Assembly: GCF_000716785.1 (NCBI RefSeq)
Contig: NZ_JNYY01000013.1
Coordinates: 186,001 to 250,000, forward strand
Length of the DNA stretch: 64,000 bases
Reading direction: 5' to 3'
DNA from: Amycolatopsis vancoresmycina
GTDB taxonomy: Bacteria; Actinomycetota; Actinomycetes; Mycobacteriales; Pseudonocardiaceae
The translations under genes were made by a program, and so were the position numbers. The notes beneath the pieces are model-generated. The model worked only from the letters and a program-made list of their open reading frames with translations. It was not told where the DNA came from and ran no database searches. How positions within the stretch are numbered: position 1 is the stretch's first letter; every line of letters starts with the position of its first letter. This document shows positions 1 to 7,929 of the stretch, piece by piece.

Positions 1-2
1 AC

Positions 3-323
3 GCCTTCATCGCGCATTTCCTCGGGCTGAACGTGCACCTCTACGACTGGCGGGGACTGGGCGACCGGGTCGTGTTCGTCCTCGCGAGCGTGCTCGAGGA
101 GTACGGCATGCTGCGGGGGCCCGGCGGGGAGCACGTGGAACTCGAGGTACAAGAGATCGGCGACGCGATCTCAGCACTGCTCGCCGTCCGAGAAGGCGGC
201 GACTGGCACCCGGTCAGCGACGAGGAGGTAGCCGCCGAGCGCGAACACGGCGGCCGGATCAACGAACGCTTCCGCCGCCAGGAAGAAGAAGGGGCCAGGC
301 GCATCAAGAAGCGCTACCGCTAG
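3..323 (+). CDS. C-terminal part of an unknown protein (5' end outside window)
   Basis: The reading frame is open from the first complete codon of the window, and the visible part runs for about 106 residues to a stop at 323. I do not recognise the family. The visible part has a hydrophobic/aromatic start followed by acidic stretches, and ends in a strongly charged tail (RFRRQEEEGARRIKKRYR), which suggests a soluble protein with a basic C-terminal helix. A GTG at 33 could be an internal start, but the open frame upstream makes truncation by the window edge more likely. Confidence 0.5.
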   Translation, partial: AFIAHFLGLNVHLYDWRGLGDRVVFVLASVLEEYGMLRGPGGEHVELEVQEIGDAISALLAVREGGDWHPVSDEEVAAEREHGGRINERFRRQEEEGARRIKKRYR

Positions 324-425
324 TACTGCAACGGCAGTCGGGTGAGTGGGTAGCCGCTGCCCTTTGCAGCGCGAACACGGAACGGCCCGCAGCCCCACAG
401 CTACGGGCCCACGCCCACGTCCGCC

Positions 426-1412
426 TTACCCCCGCAGCAAAACTCCGGAAGTCCGCTCCCGCGCAAAGAACGTCTCCGGCCATTCGATCGAGTCCGGTGG
501 CGCATCGATCGCGGTCGCCCTCCGGCGCAGCTCCGTCAAGTAGTCCGTGTCCAGCACCGCTCGCGCCGACAATGGCTCGCGCAGCAACAGATCCGCCGGG
601 CCCTCGTACAAGTACGCGTCCACGCCCGGATACCCTCGCGTCCCCGGCGGGTACTCGCGGTTCACCGGGAAGTACGTCGTCTCCAACGCCCCGAGCCATG
701 ATCCCTGCAGGGGCACCAAGGCAGGCCACGATCCCAACTGCCGCTCCAGCCGTGCGTTGTCCGAAGTGAACCCGCGGTGGTCTGCGATGACGTACGCCGC
801 TCCCGGGTACTCGCGCTCGATCTGGGCCACCGCTCCGCTGCCGCCGTCGTGGGTCAGGTGGCCCAAGCCGAACAGCATCAATGCCTTGCGCCCCTTCTGC
901 AGCACCTGCGTCTTCACCACCGAGACGATCGACGCGTCCCGGTCCAGGAACGGCTCCAGGTTCGCCGGTGTGTGGACCCTGCTCCAATCGATCGGTGGGT
1001 CGGCTGCTAGCACCCGGATCTTCCGCGCCGCCGGCTGCGTTGTGTTCACCTGGCGGACCAAAGCGAACAACTGCTCGTAGAACGTCGAAAACCCACAACT
1101 CGGCTGGGTTGTGTCGCGCCAGACATGGCTGATGTCCGGGACGTCGCCGCCTCCGGTGTACGCGTCCAGCAGTGGCTGGAGGCGCGTGTTGCCGCACTCC
1201 ACCACGATGTCGTTCACCCGGCCCGGAAACCGGGGGTCGCGGATCAGGTCGAACACGAACGGGCCGACGTCCGGGCTGGACTTGGCCACGATCGAGTGGG
1301 TGTCGAACGCCGCCAACAGTGCGGCTGCCGGGTCCGGGCGGGCGTTGGGCTGCCCGGTAGCCGGGGCCGCGGACAGCGTGAGGGCCGCGAGTACGGCCAG
1401 GAAGAGTCGCAT
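426..1412 (-). CDS. Secreted protein, possible TraB/ChaN/EreA-like (Tiki-superfamily) fold
   Basis: 328 residues starting at ATG with a classic Sec signal peptide (about residues 1-20, ending near ATGQ), so the protein is exported. The body contains motifs such as RDPRFPGRVNDIVVECGN and HVWRDTTQPSCGF. These recall a family of bacterial secreted proteins related to erythromycin-esterase/ChaN-like domains. That assignment is from memory of sequence style and is tentative. The expected N-terminal Gly/His-rich catalytic-type motif is not evident, because the equivalent stretch reads IVAKSSPDVG, so an enzymatic role is doubtful. It lies alone, convergent with the upstream end fragment, and a palindromic operator-like site sits 17 bases upstream of its start. 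Confidence 0.6.
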   Translation of the reverse strand: MRLFLAVLAALTLSAAPATGQPNARPDPAAALLAAFDTHSIVAKSSPDVGPFVFDLIRDPRFPGRVNDIVVECGNTRLQPLLDAYTGGGDVPDISHVWRDTTQPSCGFSTFYEQLFALVRQVNTTQPAARKIRVLAADPPIDWSRVHTPANLEPFLDRDASIVSVVKTQVLQKGRKALMLFGLGHLTHDGGSGAVAQIEREYPGAAYVIADHRGFTSDNARLERQLGSWPALVPLQGSWLGALETTYFPVNREYPPGTRGYPGVDAYLYEGPADLLLREPLSARAVLDTDYLTELRRRATAIDAPPDSIEWPETFFARERTSGVLLRG

Positions 1413-1427
1413 CAGATCGTTTCCCCA

Positions 1428-1450
1428 TTGTCTTAAGACAGTAAGACAGT
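1428..1450. promoter_or_regulatory. Palindrome plus tandem repeat, putative operator
   Basis: A perfect 12-base palindrome TGTCTTAAGACA (1429-1440) overlaps a tandem perfect 8-base repeat AAGACAGT (1435-1442 and 1443-1450), directly upstream of the minus-strand start at 1412. The same TTGTCTTAA nonamer recurs at 3959-3967 in front of a GntR regulator gene, so the two sites may be read by that regulator. This is inference. Confidence 0.5.
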
Positions 1451-1493
1451 GAGGGCAGCATCCAGGGTGAGCGCCAGCGTTGTCAAGGGTGGG

Positions 1494-3113
1494 TCAGTGG
1501 CGGAACGCCTCCGCCAGCCACCACGATCCGCCGTCGTCCGCGATCTTCGCGTCGATGACCAGCGGTTGCGCTCGCGGTCCCGTCAGCCACTCCCGTACCG
1601 CCGACAGGTCCTCCGGCCGGCGCACCGTGACGCCCGTGCAACCGAAGCCGCGGGCGATCGCCGCCAGGTCCGTGTCCGGGAAGCGGACCGTTGTCATGTC
1701 GGCGTCGCCGAAGTGGTGGACCTCGGCGCCGTACGCCGCGTCGTTGTACACGATCACCACCAGGGGGAGGTGCAGGCGGACTGCTGTGTCCAGTTCGGAC
1801 AGTGCCATGTGGAATCCGCCGTCGCCGGTGCCCAGGACCGGGAGGCGGTCCGGGCGGGCCAACGCTGCTCCGATCGCCGTCGCCAAGCCCAGGCCGATGC
1901 TCTGGAATGCCTGTGTGAAACAGAACCCCTGCTCGTCGGGTACCGACAGGTACGCGCTCGGGTAACCCATGAAGTTGCCCGAGTCGATCGAGACGATCCG
2001 GTCGGCCGGCAGCAGCTCGTCCAGCTGCCTGCTCAGCGTGCGCGGGTCGATCCGGCCGTCGCCGGAGAGGTCTTCGTGCTCCACGTCGTTCCAGCGGCCG
2101 GTCGCTATCCGTGCCGCGACGTCGTCCGTGCGGTAGCCGGACTGCGGGGGAACCGCAGCGAGCACCTCCGATGCGGTGCAACCCACGTCACCGACGATGC
2201 CGAGGTCGATTGGGCGGTGTGCGCCCAGGGCCGCCTGCTCGACGTCGACCTGTGCCAGCTTTGCGTGCGGGCTGAGCAGCTTGCCGTGGCGGGTCGTCCA
2301 CATGTTCAGCGCGCACCCCCAGCCCACGACCAGGTCCGCGCCCACGATCAGCTCGGCCGCCACCGGGGAGGCGAACCCGCCCGAGATGCCCAACGCGAAC
2401 GGATCGTCGTGGAACAGGCCGTGCGCAACGGCGGACGTCGCCGTCAGCGCGCCGCACCGTGCGGCCAGCTGCCGCAACGGTTCGCGGCTCGCGCGGGCGC
2501 CGCGGCCGGCGATGAACACCGGCCGCTCGGCGGCCGTGAGGAGGTCCGCGAGCGCCGCCACCGATCGCGCGTCCGGCCGGATCGGTGCCGGTCCCGGAAT
2601 GTCCGGCAGCGGGGACTCCGGCGGTGCCGGCTCGGCCTGGACGTCGAGGGGCAGGTTCAGCACGACCGTCCGCCGCTGCTGCACCGCCGTCCGGAACGCC
2701 CGCACCGTGTCCGCCACCGCACTCGCGGCCGAATGCACCCGCTCCGGCACCGCGCCGACCGCGGTGGCCAGGCCGTCCTGGTCGATGCGGAAGTTCGACA
2801 GCACCGAAGCCCCCGCCGAGTCGGCCGCGAGCACCAGCATCGGCGTGCGGCTCTTCGCCGCCTCGGTGATCCCCGTGACCGCGTTGGTCAGGCCGCAGCC
2901 CTGGTGCAGCGACAGCACCGGCACCTTGCCGCTCATCCGTGCGTAGGCGTCGGCCATGCTCGCCGCGCCACCCTCGTGGCGGGCCGCGACGAACCGGACG
3001 CCGCCCGCGCGCAGCGCGTTCGTCACCTCGAAGTTGCCGCTGCCCACCACGCCGAACGCCATGCCGGCGCCCAGTTCCGCCAGGGTCCGGCCGACCAGTT
3101 CGGCGACGTTCAC
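1494..3113 (-). CDS. Thiamine pyrophosphate-dependent enzyme (acetolactate synthase/decarboxylase-like)
   Basis: 539 residues. The GTG start at 3113 overlaps the stop of the upstream cyclase gene in a GTGA arrangement, so I chose it over a longer open frame. The protein has the three-domain layout of ThDP enzymes: an N-terminal pyrimidine-binding part (AFGVVGSGNFEVTN, then ARHEGGAASMADAYAR with the catalytic Glu), a middle domain, and a C-terminal PP-binding part with the GDGGFHMALSELDTA motif followed by the VYNDAAYG Asn that coordinates Mg-ThDP. The substrate cannot be told; acetolactate synthase, benzoylformate decarboxylase and sulfopyruvate-type enzymes share this plan. Translational coupling to a cyclase-family hydrolase suggests a small catabolic module. 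Confidence 0.85.
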   Translation of the reverse strand: MNVAELVGRTLAELGAGMAFGVVGSGNFEVTNALRAGGVRFVAARHEGGAASMADAYARMSGKVPVLSLHQGCGLTNAVTGITEAAKSRTPMLVLAADSAGASVLSNFRIDQDGLATAVGAVPERVHSAASAVADTVRAFRTAVQQRRTVVLNLPLDVQAEPAPPESPLPDIPGPAPIRPDARSVAALADLLTAAERPVFIAGRGARASREPLRQLAARCGALTATSAVAHGLFHDDPFALGISGGFASPVAAELIVGADLVVGWGCALNMWTTRHGKLLSPHAKLAQVDVEQAALGAHRPIDLGIVGDVGCTASEVLAAVPPQSGYRTDDVAARIATGRWNDVEHEDLSGDGRIDPRTLSRQLDELLPADRIVSIDSGNFMGYPSAYLSVPDEQGFCFTQAFQSIGLGLATAIGAALARPDRLPVLGTGDGGFHMALSELDTAVRLHLPLVVIVYNDAAYGAEVHHFGDADMTTVRFPDTDLAAIARGFGCTGVTVRRPEDLSAVREWLTGPRAQPLVIDAKIADDGGSWWLAEAFRH

Positions 3114-3883
3114 CGCTCCACCAGGGCCAGCACGCGGGCAGGACTGCCCGACCCGCCGACGATCGGCAGCGGCGAGACCACCAGCAGCACGCCCGTCGGC
3201 GGCAGCGAGGCCAGGTTCTGCAGCTGCGTCAGGCCGTGCTTGCCGGCGCCGAGCAGCAGCTCGTGACACGGGAACATCGGCTCGAGCCCCGGTGCCTGGC
3301 CCGCGTCGGTGCCGACCGTCTCGACGCCGAGCCCGGTGATCGGCGTCTCCTCGGCGAGCCAGCGGGCGCACTCCGGGGACACGCCCGGCGTGTGCGAGCC
3401 GGACTCGTCGGCGTTGAGGAACGCCGCCTGGTCGGCGCTGCGCGCGTCCCAGCCGGTGCGGTAGAGCAGCCAGCCGCCGTCGGGCAGCGGGCCGTGCTCG
3501 GCCGTCCAGGCGCGGACGTCGTCGACCGACAGGAGGAAGTCCGGGTCCGCGGCCGCCCGGGCCGAGAAGTCGAGCACCACCGCCGGGGCCACCAGCGTCT
3601 TCAGCGGTACCTGTGAGACGTCGTGACCGTCTTTCCCGGACACCCAGTGCACCGGGACGTCCAGGTGCGTGCCGGTGTGCTCGCCGGTGTGGATGTCGTT
3701 CCAGTACCAGCGCGGGCCGCGTTCGTCGTAGCGGCTGATCTCCTCCAGCCGGAACGGGATGGTGTTCGCGAACGGCTCCGGCAGCTGCAGGATCGGCGTG
3801 CTCGAACTCAGGGGAGCAGTCAGGTCGACGATCTCGATCGTCCCGCCCGCGATCGCCTTGCTCAACCCGTCCAGCAACGACAT
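3110..3883 (-). CDS. Cyclase-family protein (kynurenine formamidase-like metal hydrolase)
   Basis: 257 residues. The ATG at 3883 is the start of homology, although the frame stays open further upstream. The diagnostic metal-binding motif HTGTHLDVPVHW is present, as in arylformamidase/cyclase proteins that hydrolyse amide or cyclic ester bonds using Mn or Zn. Its stop overlaps the GTG of the TPP enzyme by four bases, so the two are almost certainly co-translated. The combination suggests degradation of a small ring-derived or keto-acid compound, but the substrate is unknown. A divergent GntR-ABC operon starts 112 bases away across an inverted-repeat operator, so shared regulation is possible. 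Confidence 0.85.
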   Translation of the reverse strand: MSLLDGLSKAIAGGTIEIVDLTAPLSSSTPILQLPEPFANTIPFRLEEISRYDERGPRWYWNDIHTGEHTGTHLDVPVHWVSGKDGHDVSQVPLKTLVAPAVVLDFSARAAADPDFLLSVDDVRAWTAEHGPLPDGGWLLYRTGWDARSADQAAFLNADESGSHTPGVSPECARWLAEETPITGLGVETVGTDAGQAPGLEPMFPCHELLLGAGKHGLTQLQNLASLPPTGVLLVVSPLPIVGGSGSPARVLALVER

Positions 3884-3958
3884 GCCTGCCTCCCGGTGTG
3901 TGCGTTCCGGCAGCCTATGACGAAGGGCGGGTCCTTGACAGCGGCTCGCCCGAAGGTG

Positions 3959-3980
3959 TTGTCTTAATGTCGTAGGACAA
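3959..3980. promoter_or_regulatory. Inverted-repeat operator between divergent cyclase and GntR genes
   Basis: TTGTCTTA (3959-3966) and TAGGACAA (3973-3980) form an 8-base inverted repeat with one mismatch and a 6-base spacer, 15 bases before the GntR start. It is well placed for autoregulation of the GntR-ABC operon. It shares TTGTCTTAA with the site at 1428-1436. Confidence 0.5.
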
Positions 3981-3994
3981 TAGGAAGGTGTCGG

Positions 3995-4390
3995 GTGATC
4001 GAGTTCGTCCTGGACGGCCGCTCCAAGGTCGCCACGTACATGCAGCTCGTCGTGCAGGTGAAGCAGGCGCTGCGCGTCGGCCTGCTGCGCCCCGGCGACC
4101 AGCTGCCGAAGGTGCGCGACGTGGCCCAGGCGCTGGCGATCAACCCGAACACCGTGCTCAAGGCCTATCGCGAGCTGGTGCTGGAGGGGCTCGCCGAAGG
4201 ACGGCCCGGGGTGGGCACGTTCGTCACCGGCAGCCTGGCCGGCCCGTCGCTGGCGAACCAGGCGGAGCTGCGCGACGAGCTGGTGGCCTGGCTCGGGCGC
4301 GCCGAAGCCGCGGGGATGTCCGGCGACGACATCGCCGCACTGATCGAGACCACGATGCGCGGCGCACGGGCGCCGCAGGACCTGGCGTAG
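3995..4390 (+). CDS. GntR-family regulator, YtrA subfamily
   Basis: 131 residues from a GTG start. The N-terminal winged helix-turn-helix is typical (YMQLVVQVKQALRVGLLRPGDQLPK... VAQALAINPNTVLKAYRELVLEGL). The protein ends soon after with a short helical tail, the hallmark of the YtrA subfamily, which lacks a large effector domain. YtrA-type regulators usually sit first in an operon and repress their own ABC transporter. Here an ATPase gene follows after 9 bases and a permease overlaps that, which matches the pattern. The inverted repeat at 3959-3980 is the likely operator. Confidence 0.9.
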   Translation: MIEFVLDGRSKVATYMQLVVQVKQALRVGLLRPGDQLPKVRDVAQALAINPNTVLKAYRELVLEGLAEGRPGVGTFVTGSLAGPSLANQAELRDELVAWLGRAEAAGMSGDDIAALIETTMRGARAPQDLA

Positions 4391-4399
4391 GGGAGTCGG

Positions 4400-5281
4400 A
4401 TGGAACTGGCGGTGGAGACCCGGGGTCTGGGGAAGCGGTACGGGCGCACCTGGGCGGTGCAGGACTGCACGCTCGAACTGCCCGCCGGCCGGATCGCGGC
4501 CCTGGTGGGCCCGAACGGCGCGGGCAAGACGACGTTGCTGCACCTGCTCGTCGGGCTGCTGCGGCCCGACGCGGGGGAGGTGCGCGTGTTCGGCCGCGAC
4601 CCGCGGGCCGTGCTCGCCGACGTCGGGTTCGTCGCGCAGGACACCCCGCTGTACCGGGACTTCACCGCCGCCGAGCTGGTCACCATGGGCGGCAAGCTCA
4701 ACCGCCGCTGGGACGCCCCGCTGGCCCGCGACCGGCTGGCCAGGCTCGGCATCCCGCCGGACAAGCCGGTGGGGAAGCTGTCCGGCGGCCAGCGTGCCCA
4801 GGTCGCGCTGGCCATGGCGCTGGCCAAACGGCCGCGGCTGCTGCTGCTCGACGAGCCCATCGCGAGCCTGGACCCGCTGGCACGCCGCGAGTTCATGCAG
4901 ACACTGATGGGTGCCGTCGCCGAAAGCGAGACGACCGTGCTGCTGTCGTCGCACCTGCTGGCCGACCTCGAGCGCGCCTGTGACCACCTCGTCGTCCTGC
5001 AGCAGTCGCGGGTGCAGCTCACCGGCGGGGTCGACGAGCTGCTCGACACCCACCGCACCCTCGCCGGCCCGCGGGCCGGCAGCGGGTCCATCGCCGGCGT
5101 CGCGGCGGTCGTCCGCGCGAGCCACACCGAACGCCAGTCGACGCTGCTGGTCCGCCGCGGCGAGGGCCCGATCGATCCACTGTGGACGGAGCATGGCGTG
5201 ACCCTGGAGGACGTGGTGCTGGCGTACCTCGCCGAAGCCGACGCCCGCGTCCCGGCGTCCGCCTGGGAGGTGCCGGCATGA
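4400..5281 (+). CDS. ABC transporter ATP-binding protein
   Basis: 293 residues with a complete ABC ATPase core: Walker A GPNGAGKTT, Q-loop region VAQDTPLY, signature LSGGQRAQ, Walker B LLLLDEP and switch His in LLSSHLL. The C-terminal about 90 residues after the switch are of the exporter type, as in drug/antibiotic exporters of the YtrB/CcmA-like groups. It has an ATG start with GGGGAGT as its ribosome binding site and a 4-base ATGA overlap with the permease gene. It supplies energy to the membrane partner encoded next. The cargo is unknown; YtrA-linked exporters commonly respond to cell-wall stress or peptide antibiotics. Confidence 0.92.
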   Translation: MELAVETRGLGKRYGRTWAVQDCTLELPAGRIAALVGPNGAGKTTLLHLLVGLLRPDAGEVRVFGRDPRAVLADVGFVAQDTPLYRDFTAAELVTMGGKLNRRWDAPLARDRLARLGIPPDKPVGKLSGGQRAQVALAMALAKRPRLLLLDEPIASLDPLARREFMQTLMGAVAESETTVLLSSHLLADLERACDHLVVLQQSRVQLTGGVDELLDTHRTLAGPRAGSGSIAGVAAVVRASHTERQSTLLVRRGEGPIDPLWTEHGVTLEDVVLAYLAEADARVPASAWEVPA

Positions 5282-6261
5282 TCTGGCTGACCTGGCGCCA
5301 GCACCGCAGGCAGGCGCTGTTCACCCTCGGCGCGCTGGCCGTGCTCGCCGCGATCATGGTGCCCACGGGCCTGGCGATGCACACGAAGTACGACAGCCTC
5401 GGCCTGGCCGCCTGCCGGGCCGCGCTCGGCACCGCGCCGATGATCACGCAAACCGAGGCGGTGGCCCGCTGCGAAAGCCTCGGCCACCAGTTCCAGGACC
5501 AGTTCAGCGGCCTGCTGTTCGTCGCCGTCCTGTTCGTCGTCCTGCCCGTGCTGGTCGGCGTGTTCTTCGGCGCGCCGCTGGTCGCCCGCGAGGTCGAGCA
5601 GGGCACCCACCGTCTCGTGTGGACGCAGGGGGTCAGCCGCCGGCAGTGGGCGCTGGCGAAGTTCGGTCTCGTCGGCGCGATCACCGCGGTGCTGGCCGTC
5701 GGGTACGCGCTGGGCGTGTCCTGGTGGTTCCAGCCGCTGGCCGGCGCGACCACCGGCCGGCTGACCTACCTCACGTTCGACGTCCAGGGGATCGTGCCCG
5801 TCGCGTACACGCTGTTCGCGCTCGGTCTCGGCATCTTCGCCGGGACGTACTGGCGGAAAGTCCTGCCCGCCATGGCCGTTTCCCTGGCCGGGTTCGCGGC
5901 GGTCCGGGTCGCGGTGGAGGTGCTGGCCCGGCCGCGGTACCTGCCGGCGCAGACCCTTTCGTTCTCCCCGTCGGGCACGCAGACGCCGAATCCCGCGTCG
6001 GGTGACTGGGTGATGCAGCAGGGTGTCCGCAACGCGGCGGGGCAGCTCGTGCTGCCGGACGCGCAGATCGGCCCGTGCCCGCCCACCGGGTGCGGGGCCG
6101 GCCCGGGTGCCGGGGACGCGGGACCGGGTGCGTACAACTGGCTGCAGTACCAGCCGGGGGACCGGTTCTGGCTTTTCCAGGGCATCGAAGCGGGAATCTT
6201 CGTGCTCCTGACCGCCGCGCTGGTGTTCTTCGCGCTCCGCCGCCTGCGCACCATCGCCTGA
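5278..6261 (+). CDS. ABC transporter permease (ABC-2 type)
   Basis: 327 residues, starting at the ATG that overlaps the ATPase stop. Hydrophobic segments lie near residues 17-37, 78-98, 123-145, 172-192, 200-222 and at the C terminus (GIFVLLTAALVFFALRR), giving about six membrane spans. A large polar extracytoplasmic stretch before the last helix is rich in Gly, Pro and Thr. The segment between helices 2 and 3 (VAREVEQGTHRLVWTQGVSRRQWALAKF) is the typical ABC-2 coupling region. It is the membrane part of the exporter encoded by this three-gene operon. Confidence 0.88.
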   Translation: MIWLTWRQHRRQALFTLGALAVLAAIMVPTGLAMHTKYDSLGLAACRAALGTAPMITQTEAVARCESLGHQFQDQFSGLLFVAVLFVVLPVLVGVFFGAPLVAREVEQGTHRLVWTQGVSRRQWALAKFGLVGAITAVLAVGYALGVSWWFQPLAGATTGRLTYLTFDVQGIVPVAYTLFALGLGIFAGTYWRKVLPAMAVSLAGFAAVRVAVEVLARPRYLPAQTLSFSPSGTQTPNPASGDWVMQQGVRNAAGQLVLPDAQIGPCPPTGCGAGPGAGDAGPGAYNWLQYQPGDRFWLFQGIEAGIFVLLTAALVFFALRRLRTIA

Positions 6262-6408
6262 TCCGGCGCGGGTTCTCCACCGGACGCCGGCGCGGGTTCG
6301 TGAGTTCTTTACGCGGCCGGGGTGTTCTGCGGCCGATCGGGTGATCTGCCGGGGTAAGCGGGGGAACCCTCCCCGGAGTGTCGGTACAGCGTCGTACAGT
6401 CACACCCG

Positions 6409-7929
6409 GTGAGGGAGGACAACGGTTTTTCGGCTGGGCGCACGGGGGGTTCGGAACCGTGGCGGGTATGCCTGCTGAGTTCGTCGGGCCGGATTCTGGG
6501 CGCCGGGATGCTGCTGGCCGAAAGCACCGTGCTCACCTGCGCCCACGTCGTGCAGGCCCTGGAAAAGGAAGCGCTTTCGGGGCAGCACCTGCGGGTCCGG
6601 TTCGTCGGCCTCGACGGCATGCCGGAAACGCGCGCCGAAGTCCGGCCCGGCTGCTGGGTGCTGCCGTCGGCGGACCGCCGCGGTGACGTCGCCCTGCTGG
6701 ACCTGGAAGAACGGTTTCCGCAGGTGCCCGGCGCGCCGCTGGTCCGCCTCGGCGTCGTGCGCGACCGGGCGGTCCACACCTACGGCTTCCCGCGCCCGCA
6801 CGACCACGGCCTGTGGGTGAACGACGCCGTGCTGGCCGGGCCGGCGGGAGAATGGGTCCAGGTCAATTCGAAACTGCCGGGTGAACGGGTCCGCCGCGGT
6901 TTCAGCGGTGCCGGCGTGATCGACAAGGCGACCGGCGCGGTGCTCGGCATGGTGGTCACCGAATACACCGATGAACAGGTCGGAACGGCCTTCATGCTCC
7001 CGGTCGAGGTGATCATCCGGTACGTACCGGAAGTGGCCAGGTGGGTGGGCCCGCCCCCGCGGCCGCCGTCCGGCCCGCTGATCGTGCTCATCGGGGAAAT
7101 CGGCTCGGACGTGCTGCCGTACCTGCTGGCGCAGGTGCGGCGGGAGCGCCGGGTGGCGCAGCGGGTGCCCGGCGAGCGGCTCGCCGCGATCGTGGACGCC
7201 ACCGGCCGGACCGCCGAGAAGGTGGCCGAGGACGTCAGCGCCGGCATCAGCACCGAAGAGGTGACCACCGTGCTGGCGACCACGCCGGAAGCGGTCGCCG
7301 TCGCGGTGACCGGCATCGACGCGGCCCGCGCGCCGGAAGAGGTGCTCACCGGGACGGTCAAACCGTTGGTGGACAAGGGAGCCACCGTGCTGGCCCAGTT
7401 CGCCGCGCCGGACTCGCCCGGCCTGCGCCTGGCCCGCCGCTGGGAGAACGAGCGGAACGCGCACGGCCTGGAGCGGCTGGCGCTGCTGGTGGACATGGTG
7501 GAGCACGAGGAGGAACGGACGCGGGAACTGGTCGTCCGGCTGGGTTCCGCGATGGCGGTGCCCGGCCGGTCGGCGGACCTGCGCCTGCGGCTGGGCGCGC
7601 TGCGGTCGGCGGGTGAGCGGATCGAACCGGGCCGGGTGCGGCGCGCGCTGGCGGGGACCGAGCGGGACGCCGAGGCCGCGTGGCGGGAGCTCGGCCGGCT
7701 GCACGCCGACCTCGGCGTGCGGGGCGCCCGGCACGACGAACTGCACGGGCGGCTGCGCGGTTACAACGCGAAAGCCACCAGCGCGGGCTTGATGGAGGAC
7801 GAAGAGCTGGCGGAGCTGTACCGCCCGGCGATGGCGGCCCTGACCACGCGGCCGGACGAGCCGGAAGCCGCGGCCGGGCTGGTCGAGCGGTACGTGCGCG
7901 CGGTCCGCCGCCGGCTGGAGGGCGCGTGA
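6409..7929 (+). CDS. Trypsin-like serine protease fused to a helical/STAND-like C-terminal region
   Basis: 506 residues from a GTG start; first gene of a six-gene operon. Residues about 15-210 are a trypsin-like domain with all three catalytic residues visible: His46 in TCAHVV, Asp93 in RGDVALLDL and Ser166 in GFSGAGV. No signal peptide is seen, so the protease appears cytoplasmic. Residues about 220-340 (IVLIGEIGSDVLPYLL... VAVAVTGIDAA... ATVLAQFAAPD) have an alpha/beta rhythm resembling a P-loop domain without a real Walker A, possibly an inactive STAND-like domain (inference). The remainder is charged and helical. Trypsin domains of this type are known next to vWA, kinase and Trypco genes in actinobacterial signalling or conflict systems. 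Its stop overlaps the kinase start (GTGA). Confidence 0.8.
   Translation: MREDNGFSAGRTGGSEPWRVCLLSSSGRILGAGMLLAESTVLTCAHVVQALEKEALSGQHLRVRFVGLDGMPETRAEVRPGCWVLPSADRRGDVALLDLEERFPQVPGAPLVRLGVVRDRAVHTYGFPRPHDHGLWVNDAVLAGPAGEWVQVNSKLPGERVRRGFSGAGVIDKATGAVLGMVVTEYTDEQVGTAFMLPVEVIIRYVPEVARWVGPPPRPPSGPLIVLIGEIGSDVLPYLLAQVRRERRVAQRVPGERLAAIVDATGRTAEKVAEDVSAGISTEEVTTVLATTPEAVAVAVTGIDAARAPEEVLTGTVKPLVDKGATVLAQFAAPDSPGLRLARRWENERNAHGLERLALLVDMVEHEEERTRELVVRLGSAMAVPGRSADLRLRLGALRSAGERIEPGRVRRALAGTERDAEAAWRELGRLHADLGVRGARHDELHGRLRGYNAKATSAGLMEDEELAELYRPAMAALTTRPDEPEAAAGLVERYVRAVRRRLEGA

Noticed and set aside
1449..3266. 605-residue plus-strand frame opposite the TPP enzyme
   Set aside because: Arg/His/Pro-rich composition of a GC-driven antisense frame; the minus strand has a clear ThDP enzyme.
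3884..5194. In-frame extension upstream of the cyclase gene
   Set aside because: It is antisense to the GntR and ABC ATPase genes and has no protein-like features; the family start is at 3883.
7680..7925. Upstream extension of the PknG-like kinase
   Set aside because: It overlaps the protease gene in another frame with shadow-type composition; the GTG at 7926 forms a GTGA overlap.
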